This document shows positions 52,701 to 56,715 of a DNA stretch of 64,000 bases, piece after piece. Source of the stretch: Enchytraeus crypticus (lineage: Eukaryota > Annelida > Clitellata > Enchytraeida > Enchytraeidae); the NCBI GenBank assembly GCA_905160935.1, contig CAJHZI010000655.1, positions 747,501 to 811,500 on the forward strand, in the 5' to 3' direction. Position 1 is the first letter of the stretch. Every line of letters begins with the position of its first letter. The notes under the pieces were generated by a model. That model ran no database searches and had not been told where the DNA came from. It saw only the letters and a program-made list of their open reading frames with translations. Made by a program: the position numbers and the translations under genes.

Positions 52701-54216
52701 TAAGAATTTTCTCAACATATTTCGGAAGAAGATCTCTCTAAGCTTACAACATTTTCTCCTCAGTACATTTCTTTTGCCGATTGGTCTGGGTGAACTGATC
52801 TGTAGTGATGTTTGTTGTTGGGGACGTCCCTGACATCATCCCTGGATGAGGTAACGGACGTTAAACCTTTATTATTATTATTATTATTGTTATTATTATT
52901 ATTATTATTATAGGATAAGGCCCTAGACATAGAAATATTAAACTTTTCTAGGTTGTTAAAATATTCAGTCTTCTTCCCTATTTTTTACATGATCGCATCT
53001 TTGACTTCATTCGTACAGTTCAGGCTCTAACCACTTTCTTTTCTAAACATATTTTCCTCTATTAGAGATGCAGCTCTTTCTCTCTTTGCAGCATCATAAC
53101 AGTCTCTTAAATTTATAACATGGACCACTGAAGAATAGACAATCCGTTTACTGTGCGTGTTCCTGCAATCTATTAATATGCAAATGAGGAAGGCAATTTA
53201 ATGCCATATTAGATAATAAATATGTCCTAAGCTAAAAGACTTCTGGTTTGACAATGGAATGACAACATTCCACAAGTAAAATTATGTACCTTTAAACTGT
53301 CATCTGCTACGAAAGTTGGAGTGAATAGCACAAACAATCAAAGACACCCAGTCTATTTTACTATATGCTGGCATAACACGTGAAGGACTAAATGTCATAA
53401 TATAACTGAAGTTTAAAGTTGATTTTCTCATCCTTAGTTCATATAAAGAATAATCAAGCAATAAAAGTCAACTATAATCACTCTAAATTACAAAACGAAA
53501 ATTCACATATTTTGATGAGACATTCATGTTACGACCAAAACACTACAAATTTGAACAACAGCAAACTGCACTTGTCTTAAGAGGTAGCTAAGCAGGAAGC
53601 TGGGGAAGGTAATGGAAACCCACATAAAATGTAGCATTTTTTCAAGCTAAGGCTAAATAAAGTTTGGCAAAGACCTAGTCATTGCCAAACTTTATTTAGC
53701 ATTAGCTTGTAAAAATGCGTCACGGTAACAGCGCCACGGCCGGTTACTGGGCTTCGAGACTGCTTTTCAGATGCCTGATAAATTTGTTGTAGTCTTTTTC
53801 CGCTGTTAATCATATCATAGTTTTTATTAGCGTCAAATTACAGCAAACGCAGATATACTATAAATCGTACAAGGTCCCAAGAAATATCCATTTATTGTTG
53901 AATTTCCTGGGCTTGTACCCAGGCCAATTGATTCCGAGGCGAACAGTCTAACAGTTGCGTAATATTCTGTCCCCACTATTATTGAGTGTGAAGACAGAGT
54001 GTGAGTGGAAATATGTACATCGGACCTGCTACTTGACAGAGCACTAGAGAAAGAAAACTAATATAAATAAATAATTAAATTCGTAAAACTATTTAACAAA
54101 TCAATTCAATGAAAACAACATTACAGAAGAAAACACTCACCTGCTTCTGCGTCGTAACAGAGTAATAATCCAAAAGCGAGAATGAATCCAGGTTGAATAT
54201 ATTTAACAGCAATCAT
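19884..54216 (-). CDS. Transmembrane receptor with SUEL lectin, CUB and CCP-like domains (seven exons, 584 residues)
   Basis: Seven exons, 54141-54216, 35781-35960, 34457-34570, 32901-33269, 23578-23748, 21426-21507 and 19884-20646, join in frame with GT-AG borders to 1755 bp including the stop. Order: signal peptide (1-25), SUEL/galactose-binding lectin-like domain (about 30-121), CUB domain (127-246), CCP/sushi-like module (250-300), transmembrane helix (308-329) and cytoplasmic tail (331-584). The sequons NCS, NATS, NVT and NGT lie in the extracellular part. The product should be a type I surface protein that binds glycans or proteins outside and recruits partners inside. All introns between extracellular exons are phase 1, typical of shuffled modules. 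I know of no named vertebrate protein with this order, and extra alternative exons in the 18-kb first intron are not excluded. Confidence 0.8.
21426..21507 (-). CDS. Receptor gene, exon 6: transmembrane segment
   Basis: The acceptor is TGCATTTCAG (ends 21508) and the donor GATG/GTAAGT. It reads TSLFTIIAIAVLFSIFIL followed by IGGLFILR, one hydrophobic helix with a basic stop-transfer residue on the inner side. It enters at phase 1 and leaves at phase 2, fitting both neighbours. Confidence 0.8.
22979..23115 (+). mobile_element. tRNA-derived SINE, family A
   Basis: Core CTCGACCGCGGATCAGTAAG, B-box-like GTTCAAATTC, GAGTGAGGAAACTGATGTTA and tail TTAGCTTTTTAGC. It lies in receptor intron 5, opposite to the gene. 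Confidence 0.75.
23283..23480 (+). mobile_element. LINE 3' end remnant (GA-tail family)
   Basis: Reads HILR..SLVKEVIEGRMKSK-like, then R.RPRLGISDDLKI, followed by the shared 'ataccttggacctgtcagtag' module with degenerate GA end. It is homologous to the minus-strand copy at 62556-63300. Confidence 0.65.
23578..23748 (-). CDS. Receptor gene, exon 5: CCP/sushi-like module
   Basis: 171 bp with phase 1 on both sides; acceptor AATATTGCAG, donor ACAG/GTGGGT. It encodes IGCADPVEGQWIWTDR, then MLVGCTKD, ITFTCNGTHWIGPIDSC. The four cysteines and the final G.W.G....C pattern fit a CCP/sushi module, but at under 60 residues with an unusual first half it could be a divergent relative. Confidence 0.75.
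25232..25520 (-). mobile_element. LINE 3' end remnant with GA microsatellite
   Basis: On the minus strand, equivalents of RMKVKGRPRVGI..DL and of the 'atccatggcatataaa' module read into a (CT)n/(GA)n run at 25243-25299. Same family as 62556-63300. Confidence 0.6.
25937..26240. other. GC-richer island of unknown nature
   Basis: Stands out from its AT-rich surroundings. The minus strand is open from about 26195 to 25997 (LPASLTAHYLHVHLYPSAD, then CLLTFSDYIFFQGSRCSG) but closed at both ends without good splice sites that fit the receptor's phase. It could be a decayed exon or an element fragment. Confidence 0.3.
26660..26960 (+). repeat. Degenerate TAGTA / 14-bp tandem repeat
   Basis: Low-complexity TAG-rich DNA that becomes a regular 14-bp repeat (AGTATTAGTAGTAC) near 26880-26960. 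Confidence 0.6.
27253..27636 (+). repeat. 24-bp minisatellite, 16 units
   Basis: The unit reads GAATGAATCAAA then TGAATAATGGTT. Units 4, 6, 9 and 12 carry GACT for GAAT, and units 5, 7, 11 and 13 carry AGG for ATG, so variants are interspersed in a semi-regular order. Because the unit is 24 bp the minus strand stays open as an 8-residue repeat, which is not evidence of a gene. Confidence 0.9.
27715..28130. other. GC-richer island with TATA-like motif
   Basis: The minus strand is open for 133 codons (RFGKPLH-like and GRSLCLGWYMRIDQG motifs, no family recognised). The plus strand has TATATAATCCC at 27890-27900 followed by GC-rich sequence, as in an LTR or promoter. The candidate splice borders are phase 0 and would not fit the receptor. 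A stretch at 27762-27800 resembles 53725-53765. Confidence 0.3.
28851..28970 (-). mobile_element. tRNA-derived SINE, family A
   Basis: Minus-strand copy with reverse complements of GACCGCGGATCAGTATGTGC, GGTTCAAATCC and GACATCG.CTTCGAGTGA. The last part, toward TTACCAGCTTT, is kept. Confidence 0.7.
29201..29228. other. Perfect 12-bp stem-loop
   Basis: CTTAACATCCAG, loop TTCA, CTGGATGTTAAG. It lies directly before a LINE-tail remnant. Confidence 0.7.
29229..29400 (+). mobile_element. LINE 3' end remnant (GAT-tail family)
   Basis: Reads as a typical end of a LINE polyprotein (ERGRPQL, then DVV.KNMEN, LWNRVDLRRSIRIP) with stops. It ends in AATCTGGGATTTATGGGAAG plus GATGAGAATGA, the same 3' end that G-family SINE-like elements carry at 41280-41356. 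Confidence 0.55.
29447..29580 (+). mobile_element. 3' module of modular repeat 'R'
   Basis: Nearly identical to 62325-62450: 'gacatcgactttgtgaaggg', 'tggagcgagaaag.agacttt', 'cttgaacctgccacttggca'. The head part is absent. Confidence 0.65.
29685..29945 (+). mobile_element. Composite SINE-like element 'C' with LINE-type tail
   Basis: A head (GGGTAAACTGGATTG, 'ctcaggga.ttacgcccctg', 'gaagctgaggaaggcatagg') is joined to the tail of the GA-tail LINE (GGCGTTATATACAATGGACC, then TGCCAGTAGGCAGTGCACTA). The same join is found at 47545-47795 and 51535-51845 on the other strand. Confidence 0.65.
31325..31390 (-). mobile_element. LINE GA-tail fragment
   Basis: Minus strand: TATATCATGGACCTGCCAGT then TGGCAGTGCTCTGAGAGAG, the terminal module of the GA-tail LINE family. 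Confidence 0.55.
32425..32672 (-). mobile_element. tRNA-derived SINE, family B
   Basis: Aligns with 11315-11552 along its length, for example GTGAATGTCCG.GATTTTACTC and AAAACTTCATGACGTT on the plus strand. The B box is slightly decayed (GGATTTGAATTTC). It lies 230 bp from the CUB exon. Confidence 0.7.
32901..33269 (-). CDS. Receptor gene, exon 4: CUB domain
   Basis: 369 bp, phase 1 on both sides; acceptor ATATTTTAG, donor GAAG/GTAAAT. It reads LNQHCSQNNFLVISNATSGF, then CPWLVEVAKGQRINVTLWDF, SCQAYAVIRD, VCGGPDRIKHVY and NRLEIRIQ, closing with HFLIYYEG. The CPW, G..I.VTL.DF, C..Y.VI and CGG elements and the final aromatic F.I.Y strand are CUB hallmarks, and the whole 110-120 residue domain sits in this exon. 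Confidence 0.85.
33579..33740. repeat. AT microsatellite
   Basis: (TA)n with CATATA interruptions. Open frames rich in Ile and Tyr inside are artefacts. Confidence 0.9.
34253..34388 (-). mobile_element. tRNA-derived SINE, family A
   Basis: A near full-length minus-strand copy ending 69 bp short of receptor exon 3. It shows GGTTCAAATCGTGGGATCGC on the minus strand, the GACATCGCTTTCGAGTGAGG block and an AGCTTTACCAGCTTTAC tail. Confidence 0.75.
34457..34570 (-). CDS. Receptor gene, exon 3: second half of SUEL lectin domain
   Basis: 114 bp, phase 1 on both sides; acceptor TATTAACAG, donor CCAG/GTTAGA. It encodes RRFCTIGVPNSAYEG, then CPRDLKSYLQASYDCLP. Joined to exon 2 it gives CSGRRFCTIGVPN, the C.G+..C.I.V.N pattern of SUEL (galactose-binding lectin) domains, with the closing KYL..Y.C replaced here by SYLQASYDC. 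Confidence 0.8.
34838..35102 (+). mobile_element. LINE 3' end remnant (GA-tail family)
   Basis: Reads KKIWMGHVLRGNGLLKGIIE, then RMKGKLVRGRPRLGM and the module GCCATGGCACTGCCAATAGT / CAGTGCACTAAGAGAGAG. It lies in receptor intron 2. Confidence 0.7.
35446..35573. repeat. Long inverted repeat (58-bp arms, 12-base loop)
   Basis: Arms 35446-35503 and 35516-35573 match at 52 of 58 positions; the core TGTAGAAAAGATTGAGTG is perfect. It lies in receptor intron 2 between a LINE remnant and exon 2. It could be a tiny foldback/MITE-like element or an RNA hairpin. Confidence 0.85.
35781..35960 (-). CDS. Receptor gene, exon 2: first half of SUEL lectin domain
   Basis: 180 bp, phase 1 on both sides; acceptor TCTCTTTCAG, donor TCCG/GTATAA. 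It reads EVIEVCQTQELKANCSRDEV, then LMREAKYGRMRLTRC, GYMGCSTDVLRQSDHLCS. The early C..Q.L.A.C, the YGR triplet, the C..DVL pattern and the C near the end follow the SUEL family. Confidence 0.8.
36226..36345 (+). repeat. Direct repeat, two units of about 80 bp
   Basis: The core TGCCTTAAACCAAC.TATGG is repeated at 36248 and 36330 with similar flanks (AGAATA.CGA.CTCAAT). Confidence 0.6.
36491..36629 (+). mobile_element. tRNA-derived SINE, family A
   Basis: One of the best-preserved copies: GACACTCGACCGCGGATCAG, GGGGTTCAAATCCTGGGCTC, GACATCGCCTTCGAGTGAGG and a TTATCTTTAGCTC tail. Confidence 0.8.
38102..38298. repeat. AT microsatellite
   Basis: (TA)n interrupted by ATGAATATA units. Confidence 0.9.
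38480..38840 (+). other. GC-richer island with TATA box and poly(A)-like signals (LTR-like?)
   Basis: A TATATATAAGACCCC box at 38480-38494 is followed by about 230 bp of GC-richer DNA that is open on the plus strand to 38716 but resembles no protein I know. AATAAAG follows at 38827 and again near 38858. This layout resembles a promoter-to-polyadenylation unit of a solo LTR, but TG...CA ends with a target duplication were not found. Confidence 0.25.
39061..39163. repeat. AT microsatellite
   Basis: Almost pure (TA)n in two runs split by GCAA. Confidence 0.9.
39683..39735 (+). repeat. 14-bp tandem repeat, about four units
   Basis: The unit CTCGAGTTAGGA plus a GA-type joint contains the palindrome CTCGAG (XhoI site) each time. 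Confidence 0.85.
39835..39915 (-). other. tRNA-like sequence (SINE head or tRNA pseudogene)
   Basis: The minus strand shows a good B box, GGGTTCAAATCCTGG, and an A-box-like region about 50 bases upstream. No closed cloverleaf was found. The body does not match SINE family A or B. Confidence 0.35.
41063..41107. repeat. AT microsatellite
   Basis: (TA)n directly abutting the head of a G-family element. Confidence 0.85.
41108..41356 (+). mobile_element. SINE-like element, 'G' family with (GAT)n tail
   Basis: The most complete copy: head CCCCGTGCTGTGTCCGGGTT, middle GGTTGGTGAGCGCCTAGGCT, 3' end TCGTATTCCGACCCTGG and AACTGGGATTTAAGGGAAG, then (GAT)n. AT microsatellites flank it on both sides. Confidence 0.7.
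41357..41455. repeat. AT microsatellite
   Basis: (TA)n with ATACTGATATA units, between a G-family element and a family A SINE. Confidence 0.85.
41463..41591 (+). mobile_element. tRNA-derived SINE, family A
   Basis: Has ACTCGACCGCGGATCAGTAG, GGTTCAAATTCTGGGCTCGC and GAGTGAGGAAACTGACG. It ends in a (TA)n run (41588-41660). Confidence 0.75.
42163..42272 (+). mobile_element. Degenerate SINE (family A-like)
   Basis: A GGGGTTCGAAAAT B-box-like stretch and the ACTGACGTTAAATTAG tail are left. A second AATCTGACGTTAAATTC tail at 42108 suggests another eroded copy just upstream. Confidence 0.3.
42748..42783. other. 12-bp stem-loop
   Basis: GTGAATTAACCT, 12-base loop, AGGTTAATTCAC. AT-rich, weak stem. 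Confidence 0.5.
43053..43267 (+). repeat. Degenerate tandem repeat, about 27 bp, eight units
   Basis: The unit is close to TATCAGTATTTTAAGG followed by TATAGGACT, with drift between units. Confidence 0.7.
43380..43620. other. GC-richer island of unknown nature
   Basis: Unique-looking sequence of balanced composition (CGTAGCTGGGCCCCTTTCAT and onward) with no long open frame and no splice borders that fit the receptor. Confidence 0.25.
44436..45952. mobile_element. Non-autonomous hAT-type element (1517 bp)
   Basis: Ends in the inverted repeat TAGAGATGGGAAT and is flanked by a perfect 8-bp target duplication CTTATAAG (44428-44435 and 45953-45960), the hAT signature. Both subterminal regions (44465-44645 and 45775-45945) are arrays of GGTTCGGTTCG / GGGTTCGG units pointing the same way. 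No transposase is recognisable in the AT-rich middle. A LINE fragment is nested inside. The intact target duplication suggests a fairly recent insertion. Confidence 0.85.
45470..45600 (-). mobile_element. LINE fragment nested in the hAT element
   Basis: Matches 63190-63295: TTAATCTTCATTCCA, ATCATTCAGACTATCCATTA and CTTCTGTAGGCC on the plus strand, that is, the part of the reverse transcriptase just after the active site on the minus strand. Confidence 0.65.
46525..46733 (+). repeat. GA microsatellite, compound
   Basis: GAGA runs with AGGAAGAGAAATCTGAGATG inserted at intervals, so a longer unit of about 50-70 bp is itself repeated about four times. Confidence 0.85.
47545..47795 (-). mobile_element. 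Composite SINE-like element 'C'
   Basis: Minus-strand copy of the element at 29685-29945, with the LINE-type tail (TTATATTCCATGGACCTGCC, AGTAGGCAGTGCAATGG) and the head CAGAAATGACGCCCC-like at its start. Confidence 0.65.
48352..48448. repeat. AT microsatellite
   Basis: (TA)n directly before a family A SINE. Confidence 0.85.
48449..48577 (+). mobile_element. tRNA-derived SINE, family A
   Basis: A diverged copy (CTACTGCGGATCAGTAGGTG, TGAGTGAGGAAACTGAAGTT). The B box is mutated to GCTTAAAATCC and the GCTCGCC block is deleted. Confidence 0.65.
48604..48815 (-). mobile_element. SINE-like element, 'G' family, with longer LINE tail
   Basis: On the minus strand the element ends in AACTGGGATTCAAGGGAAG and GATGATGACGATG, preceded by about 60 bp (GGAGGACAGAGAGGATTTGA) that other G copies lack but that resembles the end of the GAT-tail LINE at 29229-29400. 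Confidence 0.65.
48950..49300. other. GC-richer island, open in both directions
   Basis: The plus strand is open for 92 codons (ISIEFLPAGEQPPLVRSGTL, then VFPVVVLTSREQIVISTSEC) and the minus strand for 71. Neither resembles a domain I know, and no receptor-compatible splice sites were found. Codon-like composition on the plus strand makes a captured or decayed coding fragment possible. Confidence 0.3.
49516..49568. other. 17-bp stem-loop
   Basis: AAAATCAACATTGTTTA, 18-base loop, then TAAACAATGTTGACTTTT; one mismatch. Confidence 0.6.
49625..49762 (+). mobile_element. tRNA-derived SINE, family A
   Basis: Near full length: ACTGGAGCCAGTGGCGAAGT, TTCAAATCCTGGGCTCGCCC, CTTTCGAGTGAGGAAACTGA and a tail of GCTTTATCAGCTTTTA. 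Confidence 0.8.
50725..50945 (+). repeat. Degenerate tandem repeat, about 22-25 bp
   Basis: Units close to ATGCAATAAGACATGCAATT with TATT spacers, about nine drifting copies. Confidence 0.65.
51535..51845 (-). mobile_element. Composite SINE-like element 'C' with GA microsatellite
   Basis: Third copy. An internal segment (ACATTTCTTTT.ATA.AA.TATT then TTGGGGATTCTGCCT/TTG) is present twice, so part of the body is tandemly duplicated. It ends in (CT)n at 51535-51555 on the plus strand. Confidence 0.65.
52441..52702. repeat. AT microsatellite, compound
   Basis: (TA)n with ACATGTGTATATA and AGAATATA units. A short (TTA)n run is separate, at 52866-52911, after a SINE-like ACGGACGTTAAACC tail. Confidence 0.85.
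53632..53719. repeat. Inverted repeat with 38-bp arms and 11-base loop
   Basis: The inner 27 bp (AAGCTAAGGCTAAATAAAGT...) match at 26 of 27 positions, and the outer bases (GCATTTTTTCA against GCATTTTTACA) extend the stem. The left arm continues the conserved part of modular repeat R (GGAAGGTAATGGAAACC, CATTTTTTCAAGCTA). Confidence 0.8.
53990..54055 (+). mobile_element. 3' module of modular repeat 'R'
   Basis: GAAATATGTACATCGGACCT, GCTACTTGACAGAGCACTAG and AGAAAGAAA match the R-type end. Confidence 0.45.
54141..54216 (-). CDS. Receptor gene, exon 1: signal peptide
   Basis: ATG at 54216 opens 25 codons, MIAVKYIQPGFILAFGLLLC then YDAEA, a typical signal peptide with the basic start, hydrophobic core and small residues before the cut. 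The donor GCAG/GTGAGT leaves phase 1, fitting exon 2. An in-frame TAA at 54244-54246 limits the start upstream. Confidence 0.75.
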
Positions 54217-54302
54217 AACTACCTCGTTAAGTTTGCGGCAGAATTACATGTATCGATATATTTTTATTGTTTATCTGATTTCATTGCCATGAAAGCAAGC
54301 CA

Positions 54303-54308
54303 TTTATA
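54303..54308 (-). promoter_or_regulatory. TATA-box candidate of the receptor gene
   Basis: TATAAA on the minus strand, 87 bases before the ATG, would place transcription start near 54275. Two ATGs between box and start codon would lie upstream of that start. In AT-rich DNA the match may be chance. Confidence 0.35.
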
Positions 54309-54409
54309 AAACGTTCTAGAGAGCTGAACCGCTGAACTGTGAGGTTAAAAGAGATGATTAGAGAGATGTGAGACGTCACGTTCTAAGCAGCTTTGCTGCA
54401 GATGTTCCC

Positions 54410-54593
54410 GCTAGACTTGTCAAAGAGATGCGACAGAGAGGAGAGAGGGTGCGAGACTGAGAAAGAGAGCGAGAGAACGCGAAAGAGGCGCAGAGAGGGA
54501 GAGAGAGAGAGAGAGAGAGCTTGCGAGATAGAGATAGAGAGAGAAAGAGAAAGAGAGAGAGAATGAGAGAGAGAAAGAGAACGAAAGAGATTC

Positions 54594-54632
<39 letters not shown>

Positions 54633-54779
54633 GATAGAGATAGAGAGAGAAAGAGAAAGAGAGAGAGAGAGAGAATGAGAGAGAGAAAGAGAAAGAAAGA
54701 GATTCGGATAGAGAGAGAGAGAGAGAGAGAAAGAGAAAGAGAGAGAGAGAAAGAGAAAGAAAGAGATTCGGATAGATAC

Positions 54780-54856
<77 letters not shown>

Positions 54857-54872
54857 CAGTGAGAAAGAGAAA
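54410..54872 (+). repeat. GA microsatellite, compound, just upstream of the receptor gene
   Basis: Long GA runs with a higher-order unit (TTGCGAGATAGAGATAGAGA ... AGAGATTCGGATAGAGAG) repeated about three times, and a short (TA)n block at 54779-54801. Polypurine on the plus strand. Confidence 0.9.
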
Positions 54873-56415
54873 GAGTAGGAAAGATAATAAGAGGAGAAAA
54901 GATTTAAACGAGAGAATGCTAGATACTCGTATGTAGTGAAAGAAAAAGGGAAAAATAAATAAGTATAAAAATAAGTGAATAAGAGGAAAATGTATATAAA
55001 ATGAATTATATATGCAGATAGAAAAAAGTAATCATTTATTTATTAATAATTATTTACTAGCATTATTTCTCGAGGTGGTCAGCTAGATAGCGCAATTTAT
55101 GCCCTCTTTTGTGGCCGCAAGATAAACTGTTTTAATTAAATGATTTCAATTTAAATGATTGTTAGGTTTACATTCATTGATGTTATGTCTGTATAATAAG
55201 TGATGGGCAAAATACTTTTTAAAAGTATTTTGAAAATACTTTTTAAAAGTATTATGAAAAATATTTTCATAAATTTAATATAATTACAATTTCAAATTAA
55301 GAATTTTGTATAATTAAATTTGCGCAATTGAGGTGAAACTAAAACCTAATTCGAAATTTTATGATTAAAACTCTGAGGTCCATTTAATTTCAATGATTAA
55401 ATGAGACAAACGGGTTTTCCACCATCGAAGTCGAACGACATTGTCAAGCAACATGGGTGTTGATTGTAGCAATTACAAAACATACAAAAACCTGCTTTTA
55501 CATCTTAAAGATTTATTCAGAAGATGGCAGACGTCATCTTCCAGTTGATCAAAGATTAGCTAGGGTCGGGCCTCGAATAGACCTTCTCCACTCTTCTCTG
55601 TCTCATACCGTATCATCCCTACTTATACTCTTCCTTTCGTTTTATATAAAATTAAAGCAATTTCCTAACTACGTAATGCCCTTTCTTACGTTGGTTTGGA
55701 CCATATTTTGTCGCCTTTAACAGCAATGCAGTCCACGGTTGATCTATTGTTGAGCAACCCGGACGCAACACAGGTAAAAGAAGTAAAATATGGCAGCTGT
55801 GAATAGCAAAATTCATTGCTACATGCCTGGACATTTAAATCCTCTTGTTCCTTATTCAAATTTCTAGATTTAAGATAAATGAACTATCCACGTATATTTA
55901 TTTAATCAACTTTAGGCTTGCTGCTTTTTGGTAGATAAAGAAAAGCTGAGAATTCCTTTAAAAAAATCAAACTTTTGTATTTTTAGTTCAATATGGAAAT
56001 CTAAATTGTTGGTGTTCTGCTCTATGGCCATACAGTTCCTTAGGAATCCGCAAACCATTGATTTGTGCTGCAGTTTATTGTTTATTGTTATGTTACTAAT
56101 TTCTGTAAAGTGTAGTGGTTTGAAATAAATAAATAATAAGTGCATTTTGAATTTATAAAATTTATTTGTGTTTCAGGTTTAATTTAACATTACATTCGTG
56201 TAGCACATGTTAAGCTGTAGGTGTACTTCTCACTGAGCGTGAGGTTTCTCCTGATACTGGTGTTTTAATGCGGTCATTACTAATAATATCTTCATGTTTA
56301 ATTGCTTGCTATGTTTATTTATGATATGGTTATAAATAAATATCATATTAGCGTATTGATACAGCTTAGTTTATTATGCCTTATATAACCTGATGATATA
56401 GTTTAGTAAAGATCT
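54873..56415. other. Intergenic stretch
   Basis: No gene recognised. At 55200-55275 a GGGCAAAATACTTTTTAAAA stretch with AAAGTATTTT repeats resembles the end of a MITE, but no matching opposite end was found. Confidence 0.35.
55565..55785 (-). mobile_element. SINE-like element, 'G' family
   Basis: Minus strand: GTTGCGTCCGGGTTGCTCAA, GGTCCAAACCAACGTAAG. The 3' end is weak (GAAGGTCTATTCGAGGCCCG). Confidence 0.55.
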
Positions 56416-56439
56416 CATCCATCATAAATATGTTTCTCT

Positions 56440-56715
56440 TTCTTTCTCTGTCTCAAGTGTTCTGCTAAGTGGCAGATCCAATGCACGTATTCCCATTCAA
56501 AGGCTGTTTTTCAAGCTCCATTAGAAGCATTTCGTCGATCAACGAGTTAATCCCTTCATAAAAGCCTATGTCTTATTAGCACCCTAATGTAGCCGATAGC
56601 TTGGTAATAATATGGCTTCTGCTGTAGTTTCGCGTTGCCTTATTTAGTTCTTTCTCAGTCGCCTCTTACAACACGCGCAGTTTAACGTTGGTCTATTTTC
56701 AGCGGTCCGGACCCA
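56440..56715 (-). mobile_element. Modular repeat 'R', nearly complete
   Basis: On the minus strand: CCCGTGTTGGGTCCGGACC-type head, GTAAGAGGCGACTGAG, GAAGGGATTAACTCG, CGACGAAATGCTTCTAATGG and GATCTGCCACTTAGCAGAAC, then GA. Confidence 0.6.

Larger units (their letters stand above)
35961..54140 (-). other. Receptor intron 1 (18.2 kb)
   Basis: The longest intron, packed with repeats listed separately. No further exon that would keep phase 1 was identified. Stretches without recognisable content include 36630-38100, 39170-39680, 39920-41060, 42280-42740, 43640-44425, 45965-46500, 46760-47540, 49770-50720, 50950-51530, 51850-52440 and 52910-53600. Confidence 0.5.

Noticed and set aside
46486-54878. 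Ser/Leu- and Arg/Glu-rich frames over GA repeats (46486-46761, 54383-54878)
   Set aside because: Pure microsatellite translation.
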